This document shows positions 38,513-47,167 of a stretch of 64,000 nt of DNA, one piece after another. Each line of letters opens with the position of its first letter. Position 1 is the first letter of the stretch. The DNA comes from Burkholderia sp. 4M9327F10 (GTDB taxonomy: Bacteria > Pseudomonadota > Gammaproteobacteria > Burkholderiales > Burkholderiaceae): positions 124,001 to 188,000 of the forward strand of contig NZ_SCNV01000005.1 in NCBI RefSeq assembly GCF_005503145.1, written 5' to 3'. The translations under genes and the position numbers were made by a program. The notes under the pieces are model-generated. The model was not told the DNA's origin. It did not search any database and saw nothing but the letters and a program-made list of their open reading frames with translations.

Positions 38513-38938
38513 TTACTGATTGTTCGCTACCACTGGATCGCCCGCTCGCCAAGCCTGCTCGATCTGTTGGAACCTAGCCTGGTTGCGAGCCACGGTTTCG
38601 ACGCTGGGTGGGTACTCATTCTTATGAACGGGAACCGTGCCGGCGCGCTCCGCCTCCAACAACTCGGCACGGACCTGTGCACGTGTCTTCCCGAAGCCTG
38701 TGGTGCGGTCTGCGGTGGAAGGACCATTCGTGCCAGTCGTGAGGACAACGGATTCGGAACCAGCGCTATTTGCCAGCAAAGTTTGCTGCGAGTGGGATGT
38801 TGAGCTCGTAAGCGAGGGCGCGTAGAGGTTTGGATTACGCCCCAATCCATTGGATCCGCCGCCCGCCGCGAATGCCGTAACGGTTGCGGACAGCAATGCT
38901 GCGAAGACCACTTGTTTGAGCGAAGTGATGCGTTTCAT
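38513..38938 (-). CDS. DUF4148 secreted protein 1
   Basis: A 141-residue exported protein with a signal peptide (ending AFA), a Ser/Gly-rich centre and the DUF4148 core K(T/S)RAQVRAELLEAERAG...YPPS. The family is abundant in Burkholderiales and of unknown function. A paralogue follows in tandem upstream (39057-39509). Both lie behind the copper genes on the same strand. Confidence 0.85.
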   Translation of the reverse strand: MKRITSLKQVVFAALLSATVTAFAAGGGSNGLGRNPNLYAPSLTSSTSHSQQTLLANSAGSESVVLTTGTNGPSTADRTTGFGKTRAQVRAELLEAERAGTVPVHKNEYPPSVETVARNQARFQQIEQAWRAGDPVVANNQ

Positions 38939-39056
38939 GTGTGTTTCCTTGATGTTAATTAGGTCAAGCGCGATAGCGCATTCAATTTCGGTGATTACTG
39001 ACTAGGCGTCGCTGCGTGGCTTCATGCAATGAAGCCCGATGACCCACGGCAATGAC

Positions 39057-39509
39057 TCACTTGCTTAGATCGGTGTCACTCGCCAATTGCCCCTGCGAGG
39101 GAAGGTCTCCATGCGCGCGCCAAAACGGTGCGGCCTGCTGGAATCGCACCTGATTGCGTGCGATGGTCTCGGCGCTGGGCGGATAGTCAGTCTTGCCTGA
39201 TGGGATAAGGCCCATGCGTTGCGCTTCCACTAATTCCTCGCGCACCTGTGCCCGTGACTTCCCCGTCGAAGTGCTGTGAGTTGCTGCAGGCGCCTCCAGC
39301 GCGGTGGCGGTGGAACCCGTGACGCCTGCGGGAAGAACGGCCGCGCCGGAAGCCGTCGATGCCGTGCGTTGACCAGCGCTTGAGTGCGCATTCTGGAATG
39401 GGTAATCCCTCGGCGCGGCGGAACCGCCACCACTCGCGAAGGTCGTGAGGGTCGTCGACAGGAGCAGGGTTGCGAAGACAGCGTGTTTGAACGAAGTGAA
39501 GCGTTTCAT
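39057..39509 (-). CDS. DUF4148 secreted protein 2
   Basis: A 150-residue paralogue of the preceding DUF4148 protein: same MKR(F/I)TS start and signal peptide, a divergent Ala/Thr/Ser-rich middle, and the core KSRAQVREELVEAQRMG...YPPS. Separation by 118 bp and the conserved ends indicate an old tandem duplication. Function unknown. Confidence 0.85.
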   Translation of the reverse strand: MKRFTSFKHAVFATLLLSTTLTTFASGGGSAAPRDYPFQNAHSSAGQRTASTASGAAVLPAGVTGSTATALEAPAATHSTSTGKSRAQVREELVEAQRMGLIPSGKTDYPPSAETIARNQVRFQQAAPFWRAHGDLPSQGQLASDTDLSK

Positions 39510-39829
39510 TGTTAATTCCTTGGTGAGAATAAGCGCAGTGCGTAATACGTGATACGCATCGACGACACAAATTGCCGAAGCTTCAAAGCGTGGGCGGCTT
39601 ACCCACGACTCGACTTAGGCGACTTAGTTAAATTTGCTTGGTTTGCGAAATGCTTTTGCTCTATCCGTCTTCGCGAACGATCGGAGGCCCGGCAAGCGGC
39701 GAGCGATGCGACGCACAGTTCGCACGCGGCGAACAGGCAGACGGTGGGACAAGCGTAAAAACCTTTCCGCGAACGAGCGTGAGCGCGCGCTAGCTTTCGC
39801 CGAGCACGATCGACGTCAATCGCCAGAGA
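39510..39829. other. Intergenic region upstream of DUF4148 genes
   Basis: About 320 bp, with the likely leader and promoter of the DUF4148 pair. A short forward frame at 39634-39888 has no recognisable content. No repeat, RNA gene or mobile element was seen. Confidence 0.4.
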
Positions 39830-40219
39830 TCAGATTCGAAAAACCTGGAACAGAATGCGAGGAGGGGGAGAGGCGGAAAGCAGAATAGGCTCGGGCCGTG
39901 TCGGCGAGCGTGGTTGGATCGCCAATGCAGGGATCGTCGACGCACCCCAGATCAACGGTATCCAAACGAGCGGTGATGGAGCGGGTTGCTGGGCGTGATC
40001 AGGTTGCGCAGAATTGTCGCAGTGGGCGTGGCAAACCGCGGCGACCTGGTGATCGCGAAGGTCGGTATGACCATCGAAGAACGTGATTGCTTCGGTAGAC
40101 GATGAGCTGGAAAGCGCAGGTGTCGTTGTGCAAGCGTACGCCGCCACCCAGAGCTGGCTGAAGAACAGCGCAACAAGGAGCGTGATGACGGTTAGCGTAC
40201 GGTTAGCTTCGCGGCGCAT
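39830..40219 (-). CDS. Small exported His/Cys-containing protein
   Basis: A 129-residue protein with an N-terminal hydrophobic signal/anchor (about residues 8-28), a central VCHAHCD motif that could bind metal, a second hydrophobic patch (WIPLIWGAS) and a PPPRILFQVFRI tail. I do not recognise the family with confidence. It is on the transcript of a CueR-type leftward promoter about 320 bp upstream, so copper control is likely. Confidence 0.6.
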   Translation of the reverse strand: MRREANRTLTVITLLVALFFSQLWVAAYACTTTPALSSSSSTEAITFFDGHTDLRDHQVAAVCHAHCDNSAQPDHAQQPAPSPLVWIPLIWGASTIPALAIQPRSPTRPEPILLSASPPPRILFQVFRI

Positions 40220-40536
40220 GGTGCCTCAGGCGGATTGGCGGAGGTTGTGCGAAATGCACTGCACATCGGCGAGCAACAGGGTCGCACGCCGGCATTCACT
40301 CGCGGCGGGCGCGGTCGATCCGCCTGCCCCGCACTCCGGGTGTACCACCTGTACCACCGCTACCTTCGTTGTTCTTGTGCACCGCATCTCTTTCGCCTCT
40401 ACTCGTTGGCTTGCTTGATAACCGCCGGTCTTGCCATTCGGAGCGCTCAAAAAAGGCGCGCTCGCGGTTCGGGTGTTTCCACGGACGTTTCGCCACTTCG
40501 CTGGCCTACGCCATGCGTTATCTGACAATGGAGCGG

Positions 40537-40567
40537 AGTCTAAACACTCCCGTCACTGGAGTGTCAA
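40537..40567 (-). promoter_or_regulatory. CueR-type promoter, leftward
   Basis: Reverse-strand TTGACA (complement of 40562-40567) and TAGACT (complement of 40537-40542) flank a 19-bp spacer carrying the dyad ACTCC...GGAGT. It mirrors the rightward promoter 50 bp away and would drive the 39830-40219 gene after an untranslated leader of about 310 bases (or a possible 53-codon frame ending just before it). Confidence 0.7.
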
Positions 40568-40614
40568 GGGCCGAGAAGCGAGTTTTTAAGCCGGCACCCA
40601 ACACCAAAAAAACC

Positions 40615-40645
40615 TTGACATTCCCGTAACTGGAAGGTCTAGAGT
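40615..40645 (+). promoter_or_regulatory. CueR-type promoter, rightward (cueR autoregulation)
   Basis: TTGACA (40615-40620) and TAGAGT (40640-40645) are 19 bp apart, and the spacer contains the dyad TTCCCGTAACTGGAA, very close to the known CueR/HmrR box. It drives the cueR gene and perhaps the small copper genes behind it. Confidence 0.8.
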
Positions 40646-40696
40646 AAGAATTAGAAATCAACGGGCAGTGGTGTGACTTAACGTATGAGGTGCGAG

Positions 40697-41149
40697 ATGA
40701 ACATCGGACAAGCGGCGAGCGCCTCGGGCGTCACGGCGAAAATGATCCGCTACTATGAGAGCATCGATCTGGTGGAGGCCGCTGGTCGCACAGATAGTGG
40801 CTACCGGATCTACGGTGACTCTGACGTTCATGTGTTGCGCTTCATCCGGCAAGCCCGCACCTTGGGATTCCCGATCGAGCAGATCAGGCAACTGCTTTCG
40901 TTATGGTTGGATCAGGACCGCGCGAGCGCCGAAGTGAAGACGATCGCCGCGCACCATATCGGCGAGTTGAACACGCGCATTGCGGAACTGGTGGTGATGC
41001 GTGACACGCTCGCTAAGCTCTCGCGACATTGCGCGGGCGACAAGCGGCCGGGTTGCCCTATATTGGATGGAATAGGTGGACCCGCCGTGCGGCAAGGTCT
41101 GAACTTGAAAGGAAAGCCGGCGACCCGCAGCGCGGCGTTCGCGCTGTAA
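40697..41149 (+). CDS. cueR: Copper-responsive regulator CueR
   Basis: A 150-residue MerR-family activator with an N-terminal HTH and metal loop Cys112-(x7)-Cys120, plus Ser77, the set that marks Cu(I)/Ag(I)/Au(I) sensors. The start at 40697 equals the E. coli start; an upstream ATG would add four residues. It is read from its own CueR-type promoter and divergent from a second one. A paralogue is at 42547. Confidence 0.93.
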   Translation: MNIGQAASASGVTAKMIRYYESIDLVEAAGRTDSGYRIYGDSDVHVLRFIRQARTLGFPIEQIRQLLSLWLDQDRASAEVKTIAAHHIGELNTRIAELVVMRDTLAKLSRHCAGDKRPGCPILDGIGGPAVRQGLNLKGKPATRSAAFAL

Positions 41150-41207
41150 TCCAGATCCAGGAACAAGTGCATCTGTAACTGAACACCTTTTCAGAAATCA
41201 ACATCTC

Positions 41208-41582
41208 GTGAAACGCGTCGTTAAATTACTACTGTGCTTCTTGATTGCGTGGCTGCCTTTGACGGGCTTTGCCACGCCAGTATTGATTTGCCCGCAAGTT
41301 TCATCGGCCATGGCCGGATCGCATACACCACTGCATCACTCGGCGGTCCCGCGTGCGCTTGCCTCAGCAGGGGCAGCGCACCTGGACACCGCTGTATCGG
41401 CCACGCATCAGCTCGATTGCCACGGCAGCATCGGTAGCCTTGCCTGCACACCTGCGGCGATATCTTCCCATTCGGTCACGCTCGTCCCAGCGCCCTCTAC
41501 ATCGGTCTACGCGTCATTCGACGCCACTGCGTTTGCGCAGTTCATTCCTGATCTTCCGCAGCGTCCGCCACAAGTTCTGTAA
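41208..41582 (+). CDS. Small secreted protein, RPPQxL family (third copy)
   Basis: A 124-residue protein starting at GTG, with a signal peptide (KRVVKLLLCFLIAWLPLTGFA), several His and Cys in the centre and the tail FIPDLPQRPPQVL. It aligns with the proteins at 27491 and 37934. It lies 58 bp after cueR and is probably cotranscribed. Periplasmic copper binding is inferred from composition and neighbours. Confidence 0.72.
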   Translation: MKRVVKLLLCFLIAWLPLTGFATPVLICPQVSSAMAGSHTPLHHSAVPRALASAGAAHLDTAVSATHQLDCHGSIGSLACTPAAISSHSVTLVPAPSTSVYASFDATAFAQFIPDLPQRPPQVL

Positions 41583-41761
41583 CTCCCCTCCAGCGATTTA
41601 GGCATTAGATCGTACGCGCAGCGTCAGCTCGCCGCGCGGTTGCGTGCCAGCACGTCGATGATTCGGCTCGACGGATCGCGTCACGCGTTTTCAGCGCGAC
41701 GCCACGGGAACCTAAACAGACGGCCTTACTCACGACTTAGGGATAGGCCAAGGAAATCGAT

Positions 41762-42064
41762 ATGAACGCCAAACGTTTAGCCACGATGTCACTGGCTCTT
41801 GCGCTTTTGGGTGCGAGCGGATTGAGTGCCGCGGCCAGCCCTCCGCAGCCGGCCATGCATGATCACGCCAGCGGCATGATGGGCGATGGAATGATGGGCA
41901 AAGGGATGATGGGAAAGGGGATGATGAGCAACTGCCCGATGATGGGGCAACTCCCTCCAGGCAACGAAAAACTCGCGATGCAAATGCACGGTGAAATGAT
42001 GAAGGCGATGGGCGACATCATGCTCAAGTACGCCGACAAGATCCAGACACCGCCCGCGAAATAA
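41762..42064 (+). CDS. Met/His-rich periplasmic copper-binding protein
   Basis: A 100-residue exported protein: signal peptide (residues 1-24), HDHASGMM, then repeated Gly-Met-Met-Gly/Lys units and an amphipathic Met-containing helix. Met-rich repeats of this kind bind Cu(I) and Ag(I). AAGGA site. It precedes a DUF2933 gene, a common pairing in copper clusters. Confidence 0.8.
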   Translation: MNAKRLATMSLALALLGASGLSAAASPPQPAMHDHASGMMGDGMMGKGMMGKGMMSNCPMMGQLPPGNEKLAMQMHGEMMKAMGDIMLKYADKIQTPPAK

Positions 42065-42120
42065 CACGACAGTGCTCGCACGCGCGAGCATTCTCCCGAA
42101 TCTGAAATAGGAGCAACACC

Positions 42121-42369
42121 ATGAAATGCAATATGAAAACGATGATCGCTGCAGGAGCCGTCCTGCTCGTCATACTAGCTGCGGCTTATGCGGCGTTCCC
42201 TCAGTTCCGAACACTCGTATTGAGCGGCGGACCCTTCTTGTTGTTCCTGCTGTGCCCGTTGTCTATGTTCTTCATGATGAAAAGCATGAGCCATAGTAAG
42301 GACGATCAAGGCTCGCGCCCAAGCGAGACGGCTCAGGACCAGCAGCCGCAATCGCGTATCGCCAAGTAG
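42121..42369 (+). CDS. DUF2933 small membrane protein
   Basis: An 82-residue protein with two helices and the DUF2933 core LLFLLCPLSMFFMMKSMSH, whose Cys, Met and His residues lie at a membrane face. The family occurs with copper and silver resistance genes but has no defined activity. Good AGGAG site; same operon as the Met-rich protein. Confidence 0.82.
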   Translation: MKCNMKTMIAAGAVLLVILAAAYAAFPQFRTLVLSGGPFLLFLLCPLSMFFMMKSMSHSKDDQGSRPSETAQDQQPQSRIAK

Positions 42370-42546
42370 CGATTCGCAAGGGAGTACCTTGGGCGAACGC
42401 GTCACCGTGTGCGCTCGCCCGGCATGAACGCCTTTGCGAGATGTTGCAAATCCGCTTCGGAAGCACGCTCTTGCTCAAGCGCCGGTCGCTGCCGACTAAA
42501 ACAACCACGCGGGTTAATCTGCTCGCAGTAGTAAAGGAGAGATCGT

Positions 42547-43035
42547 ATGAACATCGGAGAAGCCGCCAAGGCGACCGGTATGTCGGTCAAGATGATTCGG
42601 TACTACGAAAGTATCGATTTGATACAACCACATGGACGTGCAGAGAGCGGCTATCGAATCTATATGGAAAGCGACGTTCACGTCATGCGCTTCATTCGAC
42701 AGACGCGCGCGCTCGGTTTTTCCATCGAACGTGTCAGGCATTTGCTTGCCTTATGGCGAGATGAGGACCGAGCCAGTTCCGACGTCAAGGCGGTTGCCTT
42801 GAAACACGTAGCGGAACTGAACGCTCAGATAGCCGAATTGACGTCCATGCGCGATTCGCTTGATCAACTCGTGCAACAGTGCTCGGGCGACAGTCGATCG
42901 AGTTGCACAATATTGCAAGGCATACAACGTATGGACGTGGACGACGTCCGCGGCGTTGAAGCAAAAGCAGACACTTCCGCCTCCGGCCAAAGCGCAACGG
43001 CCACACCCCAAAAAGCGCACAATAATTGTTCGTGA
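42547..43035 (+). CDS. cueR: Second CueR-like regulator
   Basis: A 162-residue paralogue of the first CueR, with the same HTH, Ser77, and Cys112/Cys120 (CSGDSRSSC). It differs by a longer tail of about 25 residues ending HNNCS, which adds a further Cys. It probably senses a monovalent metal too; the two may divide targets. AAAGGAG site. No CueR-type box was found directly upstream, so it may be read from the preceding genes. Confidence 0.9.
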   Translation: MNIGEAAKATGMSVKMIRYYESIDLIQPHGRAESGYRIYMESDVHVMRFIRQTRALGFSIERVRHLLALWRDEDRASSDVKAVALKHVAELNAQIAELTSMRDSLDQLVQQCSGDSRSSCTILQGIQRMDVDDVRGVEAKADTSASGQSATATPQKAHNNCS

Positions 43036-43105
43036 CTTTCAACCCGGAGTGCCCGCCGTGGTGCGGTTGGGATACTTCGACTCACGCAAGTAATGGAGGT
43101 TTGAC

Positions 43106-43759
43106 ATGTCTATCCGCATAGGCGAGGAAGCACCCGATTTCACGGCCGAAACCACTGAAGGGACGATCCGATTTCACGAATGGATCGCAGACAAATGGGC
43201 CATCCTGTTCTCGCACCCGAAGGATTTCACGCCTGTCTGCACGACCGAGCTTGGCTATTTGGCCGGCCTGAAACCAGAGTTCGACAAACGTGGTACCCAG
43301 ATCATTGGACTGAGCATTGACCCCGTGAGTGACCATCAAAGATGGGTTGGTGATATCGAAGAGACGCAAGGGCACGCGGTGAACTATCCGTTGATCGGCG
43401 ACGCGGATCTGAACGTCGCGAAGCTCTACGACATGATTCACCCGAACGCGAGCGGCGGCCCGCGAAGCGCGGCGGACAATGCCACAGTACGCTCGGTGTT
43501 TATCATCGGCCCCGACAAGAAGGTCAAGGCAATGCTTGTCTATCCGATGAGTGCGGGCCGCAATTTTGACGAGGTGCTGCGCTTGCTTGATGCACTTCAG
43601 TTGAACGCCAAGCATGCGGTCGCCACACCGGTGAACTGGAAACCGGGCGAGGACGTGATCATTCCGACGTCCGTCTCCGATGAGGAAGCCAAGAAAAAGT
43701 ATCCGCAGGGCTTCAAGACGCTTAAGCCGTATCTGCGCACGGTGACGCAACCAACATAA
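43106..43759 (+). CDS. 1-Cys peroxiredoxin (Prx6 type)
   Basis: A 217-residue peroxidase with the Prx6 motif PVCTTE; Cys45 is the peroxidatic residue and no resolving Cys is present. The long C-terminal extension with PVNWKPGEDVI is typical of the subgroup. It reduces hydrogen peroxide and lipid peroxides with an external thiol. Its place behind cueR-2 suggests defence against copper-driven oxidation. Confidence 0.93.
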   Translation: MSIRIGEEAPDFTAETTEGTIRFHEWIADKWAILFSHPKDFTPVCTTELGYLAGLKPEFDKRGTQIIGLSIDPVSDHQRWVGDIEETQGHAVNYPLIGDADLNVAKLYDMIHPNASGGPRSAADNATVRSVFIIGPDKKVKAMLVYPMSAGRNFDEVLRLLDALQLNAKHAVATPVNWKPGEDVIIPTSVSDEEAKKKYPQGFKTLKPYLRTVTQPT

Positions 43760-43869
43760 TCAACGGGCAACCACGCGCAACCGAACGTGCGTAGGCCCGC
43801 GGCGAAACGTGTCGGCGAGGCCATCCGCTCGCCGACATGGACGCTGCATCGGATAAGGAGATCAAAAAC

Positions 43870-44484
43870 ATGGGCTTCTACCGCAATGTTGTCTTGCCGC
43901 GGCTCTGCGACATGTCAATGCGCAATGCGATGCTTCGACCGTACCGGGAGCGAGTCATCGGCAGGGCAGAAGGAACGGTGCTCGAGATTGGCGCGGGTTC
44001 CGGTTTGAACTTGCCGCTATACAAAGCCGGAGTGAGAGAAATCCTTGCTCTCGAGCCCGATCCGCAGTTGCTGACGATGGCGAAACGCAACGCGAAGCAA
44101 GCAGCGCGGCCGGTGACTTTCATGATGGCTTCAGCCGAGTCCATACCGTTGGAAAGCAGGAGCGTCGACACGGTGGTCACCACCTGGACCCTATGCACAA
44201 TCCCAGACGCCGATCGCGCACTTCAAGAAATGCGTCGCGTGCTGGAGCCGTCTGGACGGCTTCTATTCGTTGAGCACGGCCTCGCATCGGAAGAGGGCGT
44301 AGTTAGATGGCAGAACCGTTTGACGCCGGCGTGGAAGTGCATCAGCGGGGGATGTCATCTGAATCGGCCCATCTTGTCGCTTATTGAAACTGCTGGCTTC
44401 AAGATTGATGAGATCGGCACTGGCTACGCTCCGGGACCTAAGTTCCTGACGTATCTGTTCGAAGGCAGTGCCAGGACCAACTAA
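43870..44484 (+). CDS. Class I SAM methyltransferase
   Basis: A 204-residue enzyme with the SAM-binding motif VLEIGAGSG near residue 37, a later acidic LEPDPQ strand and the TWTLCTIPD motif IV region. It resembles the METTL7/UbiE-like group that acts on small thiols or lipids; the substrate is unknown. The start at ATG 43870 was chosen for its AAGGAG site. It lies between the peroxiredoxin and permease genes. Confidence 0.85.
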   Translation: MGFYRNVVLPRLCDMSMRNAMLRPYRERVIGRAEGTVLEIGAGSGLNLPLYKAGVREILALEPDPQLLTMAKRNAKQAARPVTFMMASAESIPLESRSVDTVVTTWTLCTIPDADRALQEMRRVLEPSGRLLFVEHGLASEEGVVRWQNRLTPAWKCISGGCHLNRPILSLIETAGFKIDEIGTGYAPGPKFLTYLFEGSARTN

Positions 44485-44633
44485 TGGCGCTGCGCACGCG
44501 ACCCTGCGGCGCAAAGGGGGCACTGCAGGAAAGCGCTGAAACTGGGTAGCACTATCGAGAGCGAGAAATTCCGCGCGGCAGGTCTTTCATAACTGCGTGG
44601 CGATGGTACAGAAGCCCTTAGAAGGAGATTGCG

Positions 44634-45791
44634 ATGCAGATTGTCACTGCCCTCGGTCATGCGCTCTGGATGTCCTTCACGATGTTGTGGCAGATCTTCT
44701 GGGGACTGAGTCTAGGTTTCCTGTTTTCTGCCGTGATTGAAGTCGCTGTCTCGAAGTCCGAGATGTCGAAGCTCCTGCCTGACGCATCGCCCCGGTCGCT
44801 CACGCTCGCAAGCTTGCTTGGTGCAGCGTCATCCTCCTGCTCCTATGCGGCGGTCGCCATGGCGCGGTCGATTGTTCGCAAGGGTGGGGACTTCACTGCC
44901 GCGATGGCGTTCCAGTTCGCCGCAACGAATCTCGTGCTCGAACTTGGCGTACTGATGTGGGTGCTGATTTCCTGGCAGTTTGCCGCGGCTGAGTTCATCG
45001 GCGGTCCGATCATGATTATCGTTCTGGTCCTGCTCTTTCGGTTCTTTCTAACGGACCCGTTGAAGAAGGACGCTATCGAGCAAGCCGATAAGGGTATCGC
45101 TGGCAGCATGGAGGGTCATGCGGCTATGTCGATGGGCGAACAACACGGAACCTGGAAACAACGGCTTTCTTCTAAAGAGGGTTGGATAGCAATCAGCCAC
45201 AGTTACGTGATGAACTGGACGATGCTATGGCGAGACATTGGCGTGGGGCTGCTTGTCGCTGGCGCGCTTGGCGCTTGGGTACCGGATAGCTTTTGGCAGA
45301 ATTTTTTTCTCGTCAGCCATCCGACGGCCGCAATGATCTGGGGTGCGTTCGTCGGTCCGCTTATTGCCGTTGCCTCGTTTACCTGTTCGGTGGGTAACGT
45401 GCCGCTTGCTGCGGTCCTGTGGAACGGTGGTATCAGCTTCGGCGGTGTCGCGTCGTTCATCTTTGGAGATCTCATCATCCTTCCCATTCTGAACATCTAC
45501 CGGAAGTACTACGGTGGCAAGATGACCGCGTTCATAGCGGTTACCTTTTACATTGCGATGGTCGCGGCCGCGCTGGTTGTCGAGATACTGTTTCAGGTGC
45601 TCAGATGGGTACCACATGAACGCCACACCGCTATCGTCGATGCGGCGATCACCTTCAACTACACCACCGTGCTAAACCTCGTCTTCGGCGCAGTGTCCGT
45701 CGTCTTGACGGTCGTATTTTTCAGAACAGGCGGCCCGGAGATGATGCGAATGATGGAAAGCGGCGAGCACGGCCATCATGGTTCCGCGTAG
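44634..45791 (+). CDS. DUF318/ArsP-like permease
   Basis: A 385-residue membrane protein with about ten helices and the two DUF318 signatures: GAASSSCSYAAVAMA in the first half and SFTCSVGNVPLAAVLW in the second, the inverted halves each with a Cys. ArsP of this family exports trivalent organoarsenicals; other members are of unknown substrate. A cytoplasmic loop (about 145-190) contains Met and His, as does the C-terminus (GEHGHH). The methyltransferase upstream could make its substrate. Confidence 0.87.
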   Translation: MQIVTALGHALWMSFTMLWQIFWGLSLGFLFSAVIEVAVSKSEMSKLLPDASPRSLTLASLLGAASSSCSYAAVAMARSIVRKGGDFTAAMAFQFAATNLVLELGVLMWVLISWQFAAAEFIGGPIMIIVLVLLFRFFLTDPLKKDAIEQADKGIAGSMEGHAAMSMGEQHGTWKQRLSSKEGWIAISHSYVMNWTMLWRDIGVGLLVAGALGAWVPDSFWQNFFLVSHPTAAMIWGAFVGPLIAVASFTCSVGNVPLAAVLWNGGISFGGVASFIFGDLIILPILNIYRKYYGGKMTAFIAVTFYIAMVAAALVVEILFQVLRWVPHERHTAIVDAAITFNYTTVLNLVFGAVSVVLTVVFFRTGGPEMMRMMESGEHGHHGSA

Positions 45792-46125
45792 ACGGAGCTC
45801 ACCTGAGCCTCCCGATCGGCGCAACATTGATGCTGACTGTTGCCGCCTTGCTGCCCCAAATGGCTGTCCCGACGATGCTGGCTTGGGGTGATCACCATCG
45901 TTTTCATCGTGTCGGCATACGGGTTTTGTGTCGCCACTCCGCTGGCCGCATTGACTGGCGAGCGAGGCTTGTCCTCAGGCGGCGCCGGCGCGGATAAGTT
46001 TGTCAATTTCGGAAACTAGGTCGGCGCAGTGGCGTCCATCATCGGAGCTGCGGCATTTGCCGTCGTCGCGTTCCTTTCGCTGTAAGGCATCCGCCATCGA
46101 ATGCGAGAAGCGTCCGTTGGCACTT
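45792..46125 (+). other. Spacer with possible membrane-protein remnant
   Basis: About 330 bp. Hydrophobic stretches are readable in two forward frames (for example ATLMLTVAALLPQMA, then VFIVSAYGFCVATPLAAL and GAVASIIGAAAFAVVAF) but they are interrupted by frame changes and a TAG. This could be a decayed small membrane protein; the family is not recognised. Confidence 0.3.
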
Positions 46126-47112
46126 CTAGCGTATTTCGATCACATCGATACCAAGTTGTTGCTTGATGGCCTTTTCTTGTGCCGCGAGCCACGCTTTGGC
46201 CTCATCCTTGCCTCCGGCGACTCCGGACCGACGCATTGCAATTCTTGCGGCCTTATACCGCTCGGTTTTGTCGGTCTCAAGAAAACAAAGCGGCAAGAAA
46301 TTGTTGGCGAAAAAAACCGGTTCAAGGTTGAGCAGACGATTCCCGTCCCTGAATATGCGATCGTACTCGTTGAGCCGGTTAGCCAGTGAGTCGACGTCCG
46401 CGCTCTTAGGCTTGGGGCCGAGCTGCTCGGCTTCTTCCTGGGCGTGCCCAACATCCTTTATTGCATCGTAGATTGTGAAATACGACCACGGCTGGATCAA
46501 GTCCAGTCCATCGAGGGAGCCCAACGATTGTTCAAACGTGCTCCGCTCACGTTTGCTCTGACCGTTGTCGTCGATGTATGCCCGGAATTTCACGGCCGTG
46601 AAGGTCACTCCGGATTGCCCCGTCCTCGCCATGTCTTGCAGGCGTCGTACGGTAGATGAACTCAACTCGCCAGTGAAAGCCTGAATCCGCTTTTCGAGGT
46701 TCTTCAAGCTAGTGCGAAGCTGATCGAGGTGCTCAAGACGCTGTGCTTTTTTCCCCATCTGGACAAGTATTCCGGCCAGTCGCTCACGGCGACGCTTTTC
46801 ATTTGCGTATTGACTCTGATCCTTGATGAGGCGAGAGTCGGCGCCGAATTTTTCCTGAGCGCAGTGGTTGCCGATGATCGTCGCTGACCCATCTAGCAGT
46901 TCGGCGACCCATCCTCGCTTATGTCCTTCTCGGCAAAGGTTTCCATTGTCTTTTTGGACGCAGCAGCACACTTCTTCTCCGAAGTGGTAGTCACCGATCA
47001 GCCGCTTATAGCTGGTTTTGGTGATCGGGTTCTCTTCGATAAAGTTCGGAAGCTCCCGAATCTCTTCGGGGCTGCTAAACGTGCGGATTTCGATCAACGA
47101 CGTGTCCATCAT
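46126..47112 (-). CDS. Unknown Cys-rich protein under a LexA box
   Basis: A 328-residue cytosolic protein without recognised family. The N-terminal 90 residues hold a Cys/His cluster (VCCCVQ, NLCREGHK, GNHCAQEKFG) that could bind zinc or a cluster. The middle is a predicted coiled coil (about residues 95-165, rich in Arg/Glu/Gln), followed by a mixed C-terminal domain. ATG 47112 was chosen, behind GGGAG. A perfect CTGT-N8-ACAG LexA box overlaps the promoter, so expression should rise on DNA damage. Confidence 0.75.
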   Translation of the reverse strand: MMDTSLIEIRTFSSPEEIRELPNFIEENPITKTSYKRLIGDYHFGEEVCCCVQKDNGNLCREGHKRGWVAELLDGSATIIGNHCAQEKFGADSRLIKDQSQYANEKRRRERLAGILVQMGKKAQRLEHLDQLRTSLKNLEKRIQAFTGELSSSTVRRLQDMARTGQSGVTFTAVKFRAYIDDNGQSKRERSTFEQSLGSLDGLDLIQPWSYFTIYDAIKDVGHAQEEAEQLGPKPKSADVDSLANRLNEYDRIFRDGNRLLNLEPVFFANNFLPLCFLETDKTERYKAARIAMRRSGVAGGKDEAKAWLAAQEKAIKQQLGIDVIEIR

Positions 47113-47145
47113 CAAACCATCTCCCGCTGCTATCAGGTAGTAGCA

Positions 47146-47167
47146 ATTATACTGTACAAAAACACAG
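47146..47167 (-). promoter_or_regulatory. LexA box overlapping promoter of the Cys-rich gene
   Basis: CTGTACAAAAACACAG (47152-47167) is a perfect CTGT-N8-ACAG SOS box, and the reverse-strand TATAAT (complement of 47146-47151) abuts it. LexA bound here would block transcription of the leftward gene. Confidence 0.85.

Noticed and set aside
40226..40528. 100-codon reverse frame between the leftward CueR promoter and the 39830 gene
   Set aside because: The first ATG lies almost on the predicted transcription start and no motif is seen. A shorter 53-codon start is possible but unsupported.
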